Shown here: one piece after another, positions 44,299 to 53,811 of the stretch
Numbering within the stretch: the stretch's first letter is position 1
Layout of the letters: every line of letters starts with the position of its first letter
Source: Amarobacter sp035326025
GTDB taxonomy: Bacteria; Chloroflexota; Dehalococcoidia; Tepidiformales; Tepidiformaceae
Assembly: GCA_035326025.1 (NCBI GenBank)
Contig: DAOKYT010000006.1
Location: 12,470-76,469, forward strand
Reading direction: 5' to 3'
DNA length: 64,000 nt
Notes under the pieces: generated by a model
Database searches by the model: none
What the model was told of the DNA's origin: nothing
Seen by the model: the letters and a program-made list of their open reading frames with translations, nothing else
Made by a program: the position numbers and the translations under genes

Positions 44299-46659
44299 AT
44301 GGACGAGCACACGATCCGTGTCCTCGAGTTCGAAAAGGTGCTCCACCTGCTGGCTGGAGAGACCGCCTTCAGCGTTGGGCGCGAGCTGGCCCTGGCCGTC
44401 AGGCCCGCCCGGGACTATACGGCAGCCTTCGAGATGCAATCCGAAACAGCGGAGATGCGGCTGCTCGATCAACTGGGCATCGATGTGCCCTTCGCGGGAG
44501 CCCGCGATATCCGGCCGGTGATCCAGGCGGCCTCCATCGGCCAGGTCTTGGAACCCGGAGATCTGCTGGAGGCGGCGCAGACACTGAAGACCGCCCGCCG
44601 AGCCCGGCTCGTGCTCGAAAAGGTGCGCGACCGGGTGCCCCGCCTTGCCGCTGCCGCCGATGCGATCGGCGACTTTCGTTCCTTCAGCGACGAAGTCGAG
44701 CGGTCCATTTCCGCCCGGGGTGAGGTCGCCGACGCGGCGAGCGAACAGCTGGCCGCCACCCGGCGGGAGCTGCGCATCGCCGAGTCGCGGCTCGAGCAGC
44801 GCGTCCAGGCGGCACTCGCCGACGCCATTCGCCGCGGGGTCGCCCAGGAAGGCCTGCTCACCGAGCGCAACGGCCGGAAGGTCATCCCCATCAAGGCCGA
44901 CTATCGCGGCCAGGTGCCCGGGATCGTCCACGATGTCTCCTCCAGCGGGGCGACGCTGTTCATCGAGCCCATGGGCGTGGTGGATGCGGGCAACCAGGTG
45001 CGTGAACTCCAGCTCGCCGAGGAGCGCGAGGTGCGGAGGGTGCTGCAACGCCTCACGGCCCTCCTCGGTGATTCGGCCGAGCTCGCCTCGGGATCGCTCA
45101 TGGCCCTTGCGCGGCTCGACCTGCTGAGCGCGAAGGTGCGGCTTGCCCGGAAGATGCGGGCGGAGCTCCCCCCGCCCGGCGAAGTCGCATCGTGGTTCCA
45201 GCCCTCCGGCGCAACCATCCTGGTGCGGGGCCGGCATCCGCTACTCAAGGGCGAGGTGGTACCCACGGACATCGAAGTGGGGGGCGATTACGCCGGGATC
45301 GTGATCACCGGACCCAACACGGGGGGCAAGACCGTCGCGCTGAAAACGGTGGGGCTGCTCACGCTCATGGCCCAGGCGGGGATGGGCGTGCCCTGTGACC
45401 ACGGAAGCCGCATCCGCCACTACCCGAACATCTTCGCGGACATTGGCGACGAACAGTCCATCGAACAATCCCTTTCCACCTTCTCCTCGCACATGCGAAA
45501 CATCATCGGCATCCTCGACCGCGCGGCAGACGATACCCTCGTGCTGCTCGACGAGCTGGGAGCCGGGACCGACCCGGCCGAAGGTGCCGCGATCGCGCGG
45601 GCGGTGCTCGAAACGCTGCTGGACCGCGGTTGCACGCTCATCGCCACCACACACCATGGCGAGCTCAAGGTGTTCGCCCACAACGACCCGCGGCTGCGCA
45701 ACGCCTCGGTGGAATTCGATGTCGAGACGCTCAGCCCAACCTATCACCTGACGGTCGGCCTGCCGGGGCAGTCAAACGCCATAGCAATCGCGCGGCGTCT
45801 TGGGCTCTCCGAAGAGGTGCTGGCCCGCGCCAGCGAGCAGCTCGCTCCCGAGCACTTCGAACTGGAAACGCTGCTCGCGGAGATACGCGCGGAACGCGCG
45901 GCCGCGGCCGAAGCGCGGCACCGCGAGGAACTCGCTCGCCGCGAAGCAGAGGAGTTGCGCGTGACGCTGGCCGAGCGCCGCGACCGGATCGAACAGGAGC
46001 GCGCCGCCATTCTCGACGACGCGCGACGGGAGGCCGAAGACACACTGGCCAGGCTCCGCCGGGAGGTGGAATCCGCCAGGCGAAAGGCCGCGACCCGGGA
46101 CTTTGATGCCGCCGGGGCGGCCGAGACCCTGCGGGCCCTGGACAAGGACGTGGAGCGGTTGGCGGTACGCGCCCGGCCGCGCCGCGCCGAACCGGCCGCC
46201 CCGGTGGCCATCCGCCGCGAAGTCGAGCCGGGAGATCTCGTCCACGTCCGGGACATCCCTCAGCTGGGGGAAGCCCTGAGCACTGTTGGGGATGACGGCC
46301 GCCTGGAAGTACAATTCGGCTCGCTCCGGATGAAGGTCTACGTGGACCGGATCGACCGGATCGAGACGCCCGCGCCTTCGGGTGAACGCATCAAGGTGCC
46401 GACGGGGCCTCCGGTTTCGATGGAGCTCGACCTGCGCGGCCAGCGGGCCGAAGCCGCGCTGGAACAGTTCGAGAGCTACCTCGACAGCGCATTCCGCGCC
46501 GGGCTTCCCTTCGTGCGGATTATCCACGGCAAGGGCACCGGCGCCCTTCGCGCGGCGATTCGTGAGGCGCTGGCGCACCACCCTCTCGTACGGAAGTACG
46601 AATCTGCCGCGGCCAACGAGGGCGGCGAGGGCGTGACGATCGCGCTGCTGGCGGGCTGA
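44299..46659 (+). CDS. mutS2: MutS2 endonuclease/ribosome-rescue ATPase
   Basis: 786 residues. The MutS-type ATPase has Walker A ITGPNTGGKTVALKT and signature/Walker B LVLLDELGAGTDPAEGAAIA, followed by a long charged coiled coil (about 520-640) and a C-terminal Smr nuclease domain, SMELDLRGQRAEAALEQF with IIHGKGTGALR. It lacks the MutS mismatch-recognition domains. Family members suppress recombination and, in Bacillus, split collided ribosomes. TACGCT (44286-44291) lies seven bases before the ATG, which suggests a leaderless message. Confidence 0.93.
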   Translation: MDEHTIRVLEFEKVLHLLAGETAFSVGRELALAVRPARDYTAAFEMQSETAEMRLLDQLGIDVPFAGARDIRPVIQAASIGQVLEPGDLLEAAQTLKTARRARLVLEKVRDRVPRLAAAADAIGDFRSFSDEVERSISARGEVADAASEQLAATRRELRIAESRLEQRVQAALADAIRRGVAQEGLLTERNGRKVIPIKADYRGQVPGIVHDVSSSGATLFIEPMGVVDAGNQVRELQLAEEREVRRVLQRLTALLGDSAELASGSLMALARLDLLSAKVRLARKMRAELPPPGEVASWFQPSGATILVRGRHPLLKGEVVPTDIEVGGDYAGIVITGPNTGGKTVALKTVGLLTLMAQAGMGVPCDHGSRIRHYPNIFADIGDEQSIEQSLSTFSSHMRNIIGILDRAADDTLVLLDELGAGTDPAEGAAIARAVLETLLDRGCTLIATTHHGELKVFAHNDPRLRNASVEFDVETLSPTYHLTVGLPGQSNAIAIARRLGLSEEVLARASEQLAPEHFELETLLAEIRAERAAAAEARHREELARREAEELRVTLAERRDRIEQERAAILDDARREAEDTLARLRREVESARRKAATRDFDAAGAAETLRALDKDVERLAVRARPRRAEPAAPVAIRREVEPGDLVHVRDIPQLGEALSTVGDDGRLEVQFGSLRMKVYVDRIDRIETPAPSGERIKVPTGPPVSMELDLRGQRAEAALEQFESYLDSAFRAGLPFVRIIHGKGTGALRAAIREALAHHPLVRKYESAAANEGGEGVTIALLAG

Positions 46660-46660
46660 G

Positions 46661-48019
46661 ATGCCACGAACCGGGTCCGCGCAGGGCGCTTTCGACCTCG
46701 GTGAACCAGCGGTTCCCCCGGATGCGCCGCTCGCCGCGCGGATGCGCCCCCGGACGCTGGATGAATTCGTGGGGCAGGAAGACGCTGCCGGCCCTGGATC
46801 GATGCTCCGTGGCTCCGTCGAGCGTGGACGGTTGCCCTCGATCATCCTCTGGGGCCCACCGGGGTGTGGAAAGACCACGCTCGCCCGCATCCTCGCCCGG
46901 AGTGTCGCGGCCGAGTTCGTGGCCCTTTCGGCCGTTTCATCGGGCGTGGCCGACCTCCGCAAGGTGATGGCCGACGCGCGGGCGATGCGCGCGGCGGGCC
47001 GGCGTACCGTCCTGTTCGTCGACGAGATCCATCGCTTCAACAAAGCCCAGCAGGACGTCATCCTGCCATACGTCGAGGATGGGACAGTCACCTTCGTCGG
47101 GGCGACAACGGAGAACCCGTCCTTCGAGGTGATCGCCCCGCTGCTGAGCCGGTCGCGTGTCGTGCGGCTGAAACAGCTGGGGCCCGAGGCCCTCCGGGCA
47201 GTCATCGAGCGAGCGTTGCGTGATGAAGCTCGTGGCCTCGGTGCGATGGGCCTCCACATCGGGGAGCCGGCGCTCCAATCGCTGCTGGAAGGCGCCAACG
47301 GCGACGCCCGGGCCGCGCTGACCGCGCTGGAGATCGCCGCTGATGTCGCCTACGCCGCCGGCCGGCGGGAAATCGTGGTTGGCGATGTCAAGCAGGCACT
47401 CCAGGACCGGCGGCCCTACTACGACCGGCAGTCGGACTACCACTACGACACGATTTCCGCGTTTATCAAGTCGCTCCGCGGTAGCGAACCGGATGCGGCC
47501 CTGTACTGGCTGGCGCGGATGATCGAGTCGGGGGAAGACCCGCTTTTCATCGTCAGGCGGATGGTAATCCTCGCCGCCGAAGATGTGGGGCTGGCGGACC
47601 CACAGGCGCTGCAGGTGGCCGTTGCCTGCCAGCAGGCGGTGCACTTCCTGGGGATGCCGGAAGGCTTCTATCCCATGGCGGAGGCCTGTCTGTACCTGGC
47701 GCTGGCCCCGAAGAGCAACAGCGTTGGGAGCGCCTACGGGCGAGCCATCGAGGACGCCAGGCAAACCGCACACCTGCCGGTGCCCCCGCAGCTCCGCAAC
47801 GCGGCCACCGCGCTGATGCGGGAATTCGGCTACGGGGCGGGATACCGGTACGCGCACGACGAACCGGGGCATGTCGCACGGGGGATGCGCTATTTGCCGG
47901 AAGAACTCGGCCAGCCACAGTATTACGTACCGGGCGAACTCGGTTTCGAGGCGGAGGCGGCGAGACGCTTGCTGGAACTTCGAACCGGAGACGCCGATCC
48001 ACCCTCTGTTTCGGACTAA
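46661..48019 (+). CDS. rarA: Replication-associated recombination protein A (RarA/MgsA)
   Basis: 452 residues. An AAA+ clamp-loader-like ATPase: ARMRPRTLDEFVGQED, Walker A WGPPGCGKTTLARIL, Walker B VLFVDEIHRFNKAQQD and sensor 1 VGATTENPSFEV. The C-terminal half (RRPYYDRQSDYHYDTISAFI, SGEDPLFIVRRM) is the MgsA tetramerisation domain. It acts at stalled replication forks. It starts one base after the mutS2 stop codon, so it is in the same operon. Confidence 0.95.
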   Translation: MPRTGSAQGAFDLGEPAVPPDAPLAARMRPRTLDEFVGQEDAAGPGSMLRGSVERGRLPSIILWGPPGCGKTTLARILARSVAAEFVALSAVSSGVADLRKVMADARAMRAAGRRTVLFVDEIHRFNKAQQDVILPYVEDGTVTFVGATTENPSFEVIAPLLSRSRVVRLKQLGPEALRAVIERALRDEARGLGAMGLHIGEPALQSLLEGANGDARAALTALEIAADVAYAAGRREIVVGDVKQALQDRRPYYDRQSDYHYDTISAFIKSLRGSEPDAALYWLARMIESGEDPLFIVRRMVILAAEDVGLADPQALQVAVACQQAVHFLGMPEGFYPMAEACLYLALAPKSNSVGSAYGRAIEDARQTAHLPVPPQLRNAATALMREFGYGAGYRYAHDEPGHVARGMRYLPEELGQPQYYVPGELGFEAEAARRLLELRTGDADPPSVSD

Positions 48020-48022
48020 GGC

Positions 48023-48355
48023 ATGAAGATCGAGTTCCTCTATTCCAAGGCCACCGGCCGCAGCGCCCAGGCGGAGGAAGCCCTTCGACTGGCCCTCGAG
48101 GCCACCGACCCCACAATCGAAGTGATCTACACGGAAGTCGACGGCATGGAAGATGCGCGCGACAAGAAGTTCCTCGGCTCGCCCTCCATCCGCGTGAACG
48201 GCGTCGATGTGGAATACGGTGAGCGCGAGCCTGACGAGTATCAGAGCGGGGCCCGCTACTACAACACACCCGAGGGCTGGAAGCCCTACCCCCACGCGCG
48301 GCTCATCGCCAATACCATCCTCGAGTTGCAGGCCCGCGAGGCGAAGAAGCCGTAA
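48023..48355 (+). CDS. Thioredoxin-fold protein lacking the CxxC motif
   Basis: 110 residues. The pattern MKIEFLYSKATGRS...FLGSPSIRVNGVDVE resembles small thioredoxin-like proteins, in which a Cys pair normally follows the first strand and a cis-Pro loop (GSPSI) comes later. Here the loop reads YSKATGRSAQAEE with no Cys at all in the protein, so disulfide chemistry is excluded. It begins three bases after the rarA stop, so it is the third gene of the mutS2 operon. Function unknown. Confidence 0.7.
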   Translation: MKIEFLYSKATGRSAQAEEALRLALEATDPTIEVIYTEVDGMEDARDKKFLGSPSIRVNGVDVEYGEREPDEYQSGARYYNTPEGWKPYPHARLIANTILELQAREAKKP

Positions 48356-48979
48356 TCAGCCGCGATCGGCGAACGTCGCCATGCCGGAAAGGTGGCATGT
48401 GTCGTTATGACGTGCGACCACGAGGCGGCCGGAGCGGTCACTCACGATTTCGGTGAGGCTACAGTTCGCCACGTGGAATGCCGCCGGCCGGTTCACGCCG
48501 ATCCCGAGCACGAGGTGGCAGAGCGAGCTGATGACGCCGCCGTGAGCGACGGCGACCGTGGTGCCACGGGCTTCGGCAAGCTCGTCCAGCGCCTTGCGTA
48601 GCCGGACAGCGAAGTTGTCACGTCCTTCCTCGCCCGGGAACGTAGGGCGCTGACCGGCTGCCGCGGCCGCCAACACCTCTGGAAATCGCTGGCGCAGCTC
48701 GCCGGGCGTCAGCCCACTCGCATCGCCGATGTCGTATTCCATGAGCTCGGGCATCGGGAAGGCATCGTGCCCGAGCCGGCCGGCGATGATTTCCGCGGTT
48801 TGGGCGGCGCGGCGGAGGGGGCTCGTCACCACGCGATCGGCCCCGCACGCCGCGAGGAAAGCGGCGGTCGCGTGCGCCTGGCGGACGCCGGCCGGGCTGA
48901 GGCCGAAGTCCACCCGGCCCTGGATGACTCCGCTGGCATTGCCCTCGGATTCGCCGTGGCGGATGAGGATGAGTCGCAC
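48356..48979 (-). CDS. Histidine phosphatase (phosphoglycerate mutase-like)
   Basis: 207 residues from a GTG. LILIRHGESEGNASGVIQG carries the RHG phosphohistidine motif; TSPLRRAAQTAEII, ELMEYDIGDASG and VAVAHGGVISSL supply the second Arg, the acid and the second His. The family includes broad phosphatases and alpha-ribazole phosphatase. It converges on the thioredoxin-fold gene with no gap and is the last gene of the coaE-AAA-VWA cluster, seven bases after the VWA stop. Confidence 0.88.
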   Translation of the reverse strand: MRLILIRHGESEGNASGVIQGRVDFGLSPAGVRQAHATAAFLAACGADRVVTSPLRRAAQTAEIIAGRLGHDAFPMPELMEYDIGDASGLTPGELRQRFPEVLAAAAAGQRPTFPGEEGRDNFAVRLRKALDELAEARGTTVAVAHGGVISSLCHLVLGIGVNRPAAFHVANCSLTEIVSDRSGRLVVARHNDTCHLSGMATFADRG

Positions 48980-48986
48980 GGGGGCG

Positions 48987-51900
48987 CTACTCAGTCAGCC
49001 GCCGATAGAGCGTGGGCAGGCGGCCGGGCAGCGCTTCGATGTCCGCCACCACCTCGTAACCCATGTCCTCGCACATTGTCTTGAGGTAGTCGTGCCCGGA
49101 CCGGTCGACCGTGAGCGCGAACGGCGTTATGCCATCGCGCTTGGCCTCGTTCAGTGCCTGCTTGGTGTCGTGGATGGCATATTCCTTCTCGGTCCGGTCG
49201 CGCCCATAGCCGTGGTCCTGGGGCCGTCCGTCACTGAGGAGGAAGAGGATTTTCACCTTCGCATCGGTCATGTTGAGCTTGTAGGTGGCATGGCGGATGG
49301 CCGGGCCCATGCGCGTCGAGCGAATCGGCGTGATCTTGTCGAGCCGGTTCTTGATGCGTTGATTCAGGGTCTCGTCGAAGTCCTTGATGACGAAGAACTC
49401 CACGTTGTCGCGGCCATACCCACTGAAGCCGTAAATGCCGTACTGGTCGCCGATGGTCTCCAGTGCGGTCATCAGGAGCACCGTCGATTCTTTCTCCAGG
49501 TCGATGATGCGCTTGGGCGGTGCGGTGAGCTCCTGGCGGCGCTTCGAGACCCACCAGCTCAGGTACTTACGCGGGTCGTCGTCGTAGTCGTCGTCGTAGC
49601 GCTTCTCGCGCTTGTTGATCTCCTCGTCGGTGCTCGCGGACATATCGATGAGGAAAGCGACGGCCACGTCGCGCTCGATCTTGTTGCGGCGCCAGTAGAT
49701 CTTCTCGTTCGGGTTCGCGCCGATGCGCTTCTCAACCATCCACTCGATGGCGGCGTCGAGGTCGAAATCCTCGCCGTCGGGAAGGCGCTTGAGCTTGCGG
49801 AACATCTCGGGCTTCATGAGTTCGAACTGCTTGCGGGTTTGCGTCACCAGGCCCGCATGTTCGCGAAGCGCGTTCTCGTAGAAGTTCTCCTCGCCCTCTT
49901 CGAGCTTGGATTCCTTGACCGCGCACCAGCGCGGCTTGTAATCCTGGGCGCGGAAATCCCACTCATCGTAGTAGTACACCGTGACGACGGGGGCGAGAGG
50001 TTCCTCGCCTTCGCCGGCGCCCGTGGAGTTGTCGCTGGTGGGCTGGCCCGCGTCGCCCTTTTCGGACGACGGCGTGCCGGCCTCCTTCATGAGGTTCGAC
50101 ATGAACTGGCCGGTCGAGGCGTCGAGGTCGCCCTCGTACATGGCATCGAGGTCAATCTCGACGCTCTTGGCCAGCAGCTCGGCGAGTTGCTCGGGTGTGA
50201 GGGGGACGGGCGACTGCTGGCCGGCCTCACCACCCTGGGCATTCTCCTTCAGCTTCATCAGCAGATCGACGAGCTCGGGCTTGAAGTCGCCCCGGAAATC
50301 GATGTCCGGAGGACTCTCGTAGTCCTGCTCGCCCTCACCGGCCTCGACTCCACCCAGCGTCATCTGGTTCGCCGCCCCGCCCTGTTCGCCGCCGCCTTCC
50401 ATGGGCATGGCGCGCCCGGCCTCCATCGGCTCGACGGAGTCCCACTCCGCCTCATCGAGCTGTTCGAAGATATTAGGGATGCTTGTCGCGATCTCGTAGA
50501 GCGCGAGGGTCGCCTCGGCTGCATCCTCCACCCGCGCGCGCTCATCCTGGACCGCCGAGAGCAGTCCCAGCGCGCGGCTCATCGGTTCGGCCCGGTCGCG
50601 CGGCCAGCGGATGGCTTCGATGCCATCAAGGCTCGCGCGCACGAGGTTCTCCACGAAGGCGTTGCGGAGGGGCATCTCGCGGACATCGGGCCGTTTCCCA
50701 AGCTCCTCCTGCTGCATTCCAAGAAGCGGGCGCCGGATGCCGCCATACTCGCTCTTTACGCGCGAATCGATTCGCGCGTCCTCGGCGATCGTAAAGAGGT
50801 CGCTCGCAAGTTGCCGTTCGGGGAAGAGGTCGAAGAAGGCTTCCATGTCGGTCGCCGGGTGGCTTGCCGGGTCGGCAAGACGAGTGCGCCGGAGTGGGAA
50901 CACGTTGCCCGCCCGGGCAAACTCGAAGTCGAAACTCCCGAATTCGATGTGCGCGGCCTGGTGGGTGGCGAACACCTTCATCGCCGAGAAGTTGCGGTCC
51001 TTCTCGTGGAACCGCTCCATTACCTCTGGCAGGAAGATCGTGCTGCCGTCGGTGCTGGCGCGATGCTCATCGACCCAGCCGATCCCTTTTTCCGCCAGCG
51101 ACTCGGCAGTCTGAATGCTCACATTCGTGCCGGTGAGCGCCTTGCAATACAGGCGCAGGATTTCTCCAACGCGCGAGAGCTCGACGCGTGCGGAGAGGTT
51201 TTCGAGGATATCTTCTCCGCGAGTCGACTGGAGGCGGAAGTAGGCCTCGCCACCCTCACGGCTCGATTGCAGGATGCGCAACCCGGCGTTCTGCCACGGT
51301 TCGAGCTCATCGATGCGGATGCGGTGGAGCACGCTGGGGACGGCCGCGACGAAGTCCATCGCGGCATACGGGGAGTATGGAGCGAGCTGCTCGGCAAGCT
51401 CAATCACGCGGTAGTGGTCGTCCGGCTCAAGCTCGGCGAGCGCGGCTGTCGCGTCCTCGAAGTACTGGAATGCGCTCCGGTTGTGACCGCGGGCGACCTG
51501 TGCCGCGAGCAGCAGGAAGCGCTCGCGGAGCGGTGCATGGACTTTGTGGAGCAGTGGCGCGCCGCGTTCGAAGTACAGGCGCGAGTCGGCCCAGCTGGAC
51601 TGGGCGAGTTCGACCGCGAAGGCGATGAAGGGGAGCCGGTCGTCCTCGTCAAGCCGTTGCAGGACAGCCGGTGCGGTCGCAAGGCACGCCGCCGCCAGCT
51701 CGTAGCTGTGGCGCGCGAGTTCATCGACGAAGAGCACAAGTCGGCTCGCCTGGCCGATCCGCAGGACCTCGAACACGGTGGGCCCGAGATCGAAGAATTG
51801 AGCAGCGAGCGAGGAGCTCTTCCAGTTGCCCTTGTAGAGGCGGCGGCCCAGGTCGGCCCAATGCCGAACATGAGACGGCCCGACAACCGCCATGGTGGCG

Positions 51901-52223
51901 GGTGCCGACCGGAGGAAGGAGACGGCAAGCGGCGCAGACTCGCCAGCCATCTGGAGCGCCTCGCGCCCGAGCGTCTCGATCCCGTCCCAGGTGGCGTTGG
52001 GAGGGAGCTGTTCACCCGCCTTAAAGTACTCGACTGCCGCTTCCCAGGAGCGGAGGCTCAGCGCGGTGAGCTCGACGCCGGTTTCGGCCCATGTTTGCAG
52101 CTGGGACGGCGTGAGCCGCGGGGCGAGTGCCCGGAGAGCGGCCTCATAGTGCTGCTCGAGCGGGGCGGGGAAGCCCGAGAGGCGTTCGTGATGGCGGGCC
52201 AGGAGTTCACCGACAATCGACAT
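48987..52223 (-). CDS. NorD/CbbO-like VWA-domain protein with a long helical N-terminus
   Basis: 1078 residues. The first 560 are predicted helical repeats (for example LSLRSWEAAVEYFKAG, APLAVSFLRSAPATM), an alpha-solenoid-like region. An acidic, Gly/Glu/Gln-rich linker spans about 600-750. The C-terminal 230 form a VWA domain with a complete MIDAS: Asp860-x-Ser-x-Ser (LIDMSAST), Thr in RSTRMGP and Asp in LLSDGRPQDHG, interrupted by an Asp-rich insert, RYDDDYDDDPRK. NorD/CbbO proteins work with NorQ/CbbQ AAA ATPases, and such an ATPase lies two genes upstream. Longer than usual CbbO; no Rubisco or nitric oxide reductase genes nearby. Confidence 0.85.
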   Translation of the reverse strand: MSIVGELLARHHERLSGFPAPLEQHYEAALRALAPRLTPSQLQTWAETGVELTALSLRSWEAAVEYFKAGEQLPPNATWDGIETLGREALQMAGESAPLAVSFLRSAPATMAVVGPSHVRHWADLGRRLYKGNWKSSSLAAQFFDLGPTVFEVLRIGQASRLVLFVDELARHSYELAAACLATAPAVLQRLDEDDRLPFIAFAVELAQSSWADSRLYFERGAPLLHKVHAPLRERFLLLAAQVARGHNRSAFQYFEDATAALAELEPDDHYRVIELAEQLAPYSPYAAMDFVAAVPSVLHRIRIDELEPWQNAGLRILQSSREGGEAYFRLQSTRGEDILENLSARVELSRVGEILRLYCKALTGTNVSIQTAESLAEKGIGWVDEHRASTDGSTIFLPEVMERFHEKDRNFSAMKVFATHQAAHIEFGSFDFEFARAGNVFPLRRTRLADPASHPATDMEAFFDLFPERQLASDLFTIAEDARIDSRVKSEYGGIRRPLLGMQQEELGKRPDVREMPLRNAFVENLVRASLDGIEAIRWPRDRAEPMSRALGLLSAVQDERARVEDAAEATLALYEIATSIPNIFEQLDEAEWDSVEPMEAGRAMPMEGGGEQGGAANQMTLGGVEAGEGEQDYESPPDIDFRGDFKPELVDLLMKLKENAQGGEAGQQSPVPLTPEQLAELLAKSVEIDLDAMYEGDLDASTGQFMSNLMKEAGTPSSEKGDAGQPTSDNSTGAGEGEEPLAPVVTVYYYDEWDFRAQDYKPRWCAVKESKLEEGEENFYENALREHAGLVTQTRKQFELMKPEMFRKLKRLPDGEDFDLDAAIEWMVEKRIGANPNEKIYWRRNKIERDVAVAFLIDMSASTDEEINKREKRYDDDYDDDPRKYLSWWVSKRRQELTAPPKRIIDLEKESTVLLMTALETIGDQYGIYGFSGYGRDNVEFFVIKDFDETLNQRIKNRLDKITPIRSTRMGPAIRHATYKLNMTDAKVKILFLLSDGRPQDHGYGRDRTEKEYAIHDTKQALNEAKRDGITPFALTVDRSGHDYLKTMCEDMGYEVVADIEALPGRLPTLYRRLTE

Positions 52224-52302
52224 AGCGTTTCGCTCGCTTCGTCCTCCCTCGCAGCCTCGCCGCCCGTCGCCGGAATTGTGGCCGCGGGCCGGGCCCGGCC
52301 GC

Positions 52303-52914
52303 TCATTGCTCTCCGGAATGCCTCACGAAGTTGCGGGTCGGATCCTTGTAATCGTAGAAGATGACATCGTCCGTTGTCGTGTCCCAGACAGCGCACGAGA
52401 GCTGGAAGTCGTTCCGGTGGTCGCGCGGGTCACCCGCGGAGCCGGGGTTGATGACGAGCACGCGGCCAAAGCGTTGTGCCATCTTGTAATGGGTGTGGCC
52501 GACGATGAGAGTGTCGCAATCGAGTTCGGCCGCGCGGGCCCAGACCGCCTCGTGGGGGTAGTGGTAGTCCCTCCATGGCTCCCACGGCGAGCTGTGCGTC
52601 ATCATCACCTTCTTTCCGTCCACGATCTCTTCGTGCCGGTACGGATGCTGGCGCAGCCAGGTGACCAGGTCCTGGTCGACCTTCGGCGAGGCAAGGGCGC
52701 GGATGCCATCGGGGCCGAGAATAGTCTCTTCATGGTTACCCAGGATGACTCGCGCCCCGAGTTCGCGAAGCCGGCCGATGACGTCGTTGGACCAGCGGAA
52801 CTGGAAGACGCTATCGCCGGCACACCAGAGCTGGTCGATTTCGCCCATCCGTTCCAGGGCTTCTTCGAGGCCCTGGATGTTGCTATGGATATCGGAAACG
52901 ATGCCAACACGCAT
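52303..52914 (-). CDS. Calcineurin-like metallophosphoesterase (YfcE/MJ0936-like)
   Basis: 203 residues. All metal-binding motifs are present: SDIHSNIQGLEE, WCAGDSVFQF, VILGNHEET, MMTHSSPWEP and VGHTHYKM. The short form with no insertion matches the YfcE/MJ0936 phosphodiesterase group. Substrate unknown. It lies two bases after the AAA ATPase stop and before the VWA gene, an insertion inside what is normally an adjacent AAA-VWA pair. Confidence 0.88.
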   Translation of the reverse strand: MRVGIVSDIHSNIQGLEEALERMGEIDQLWCAGDSVFQFRWSNDVIGRLRELGARVILGNHEETILGPDGIRALASPKVDQDLVTWLRQHPYRHEEIVDGKKVMMTHSSPWEPWRDYHYPHEAVWARAAELDCDTLIVGHTHYKMAQRFGRVLVINPGSAGDPRDHRNDFQLSCAVWDTTTDDVIFYDYKDPTRNFVRHSGEQ

Positions 52915-52916
52915 TG

Positions 52917-53804
52917 CTATTCGAAGATCGAGGTGACGACCTCTTCGATGCTGCGCTGCACCTCCGCGTCGTCGGTGAGCGCCCAGGTGATGGAGACCTG
53001 GCAGGCGCGGCGGGCGGGCACGCCATTGGCGATGAGTTTGCCGGCGTACACCAGGAGGCGGGTGCTGACGCCTTCGCCAAGGCCATGCTCCTTGAGATTC
53101 CGGACCTTTTCGCCGAGGCGCGCCAGGTCGAGCGCAGCCTCGCGGCTACAGTTCGCCTCGTGCGCGATGATCTCGGCTTCCTGCTCCCTTGGCGGATAGT
53201 CGAACTCGATGGCGATGAACCGCTGGCGGGTGGAGTGCTTCAGGTCCTTCAATGCGCTCTGGTATCCCGGGTTGTAGGAGATCACGAGCAGGAAACCATC
53301 GGCGGCCTCAATCACCTGGCCAAGTTTCTCGATTGGCAGCAGGCGGCGGTAGTCGGTGAGGGGGTGGATGAGGACGGTGGTGTCCTTGCGCGCTTCCACG
53401 ACTTCGTCGAGGTAGCAGATGGCGCCGACCTTTACCGCGCGAGTGAGCGGCCCATCGACCCAGCGCGTCCCATCGGTATCCAGCAGGTACCGGCCCACCA
53501 GGTCGCTGGCGGTCAGGTCTTCGTGGCAGGCGACGGTAATAAGCGGCATCCGGTGCTCGGCTTCCTGGCCGGTGCGCGTCGAGACTTTCATCATCGGGCG
53601 GCCGAGCTTGTAGGCCATGTATTCAACGAAGCGGGTCTTGCCCGCCCCGGTTGGGCCCTTCAGCAGGACGGGGATCCGCTGCTCGTAGGCGGTCTCGAAG
53701 AGCTGGATTTCGTCGCCAATGGGGAGGTAGTAGGGCTCATCATGGACCGCGTACTCCTCGACTGCGTACACGGTTGAGTTGCCCAGTTCGGTCTCGGTGG
53801 TCAA
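52917..53804 (-). CDS. CbbQ/NorQ-type MoxR-family AAA ATPase
   Basis: 295 residues. Walker A LLKGPTGAGKTRFVEYMAYKLG, Walker B AICYLDEVVEARKDT and sensor 1 LLVISYNPGYQS, with DLVGRYLLD and STRQRFIAIEF, match the CbbQ/NirQ/NorQ group, hexameric ATPases that activate an enzyme through a VWA partner. I choose a TTG start at 53804: GGGAGG, which includes the last codons of coaE, lies ten bases upstream. The VWA partner is two genes downstream. The enzyme they act on is not encoded here. Confidence 0.9.
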   Translation of the reverse strand: MTTETELGNSTVYAVEEYAVHDEPYYLPIGDEIQLFETAYEQRIPVLLKGPTGAGKTRFVEYMAYKLGRPMMKVSTRTGQEAEHRMPLITVACHEDLTASDLVGRYLLDTDGTRWVDGPLTRAVKVGAICYLDEVVEARKDTTVLIHPLTDYRRLLPIEKLGQVIEAADGFLLVISYNPGYQSALKDLKHSTRQRFIAIEFDYPPREQEAEIIAHEANCSREAALDLARLGEKVRNLKEHGLGEGVSTRLLVYAGKLIANGVPARRACQVSITWALTDDAEVQRSIEEVVTSIFE

Positions 53805-53811
53805 GTTCTGC

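Noticed and set aside
48729..52364. 1211-codon open frame on the plus strand
   Set aside because: It is the antisense shadow of the VWA gene: no domain, no ribosome-binding site, and composition typical of a reversed GC-rich gene.
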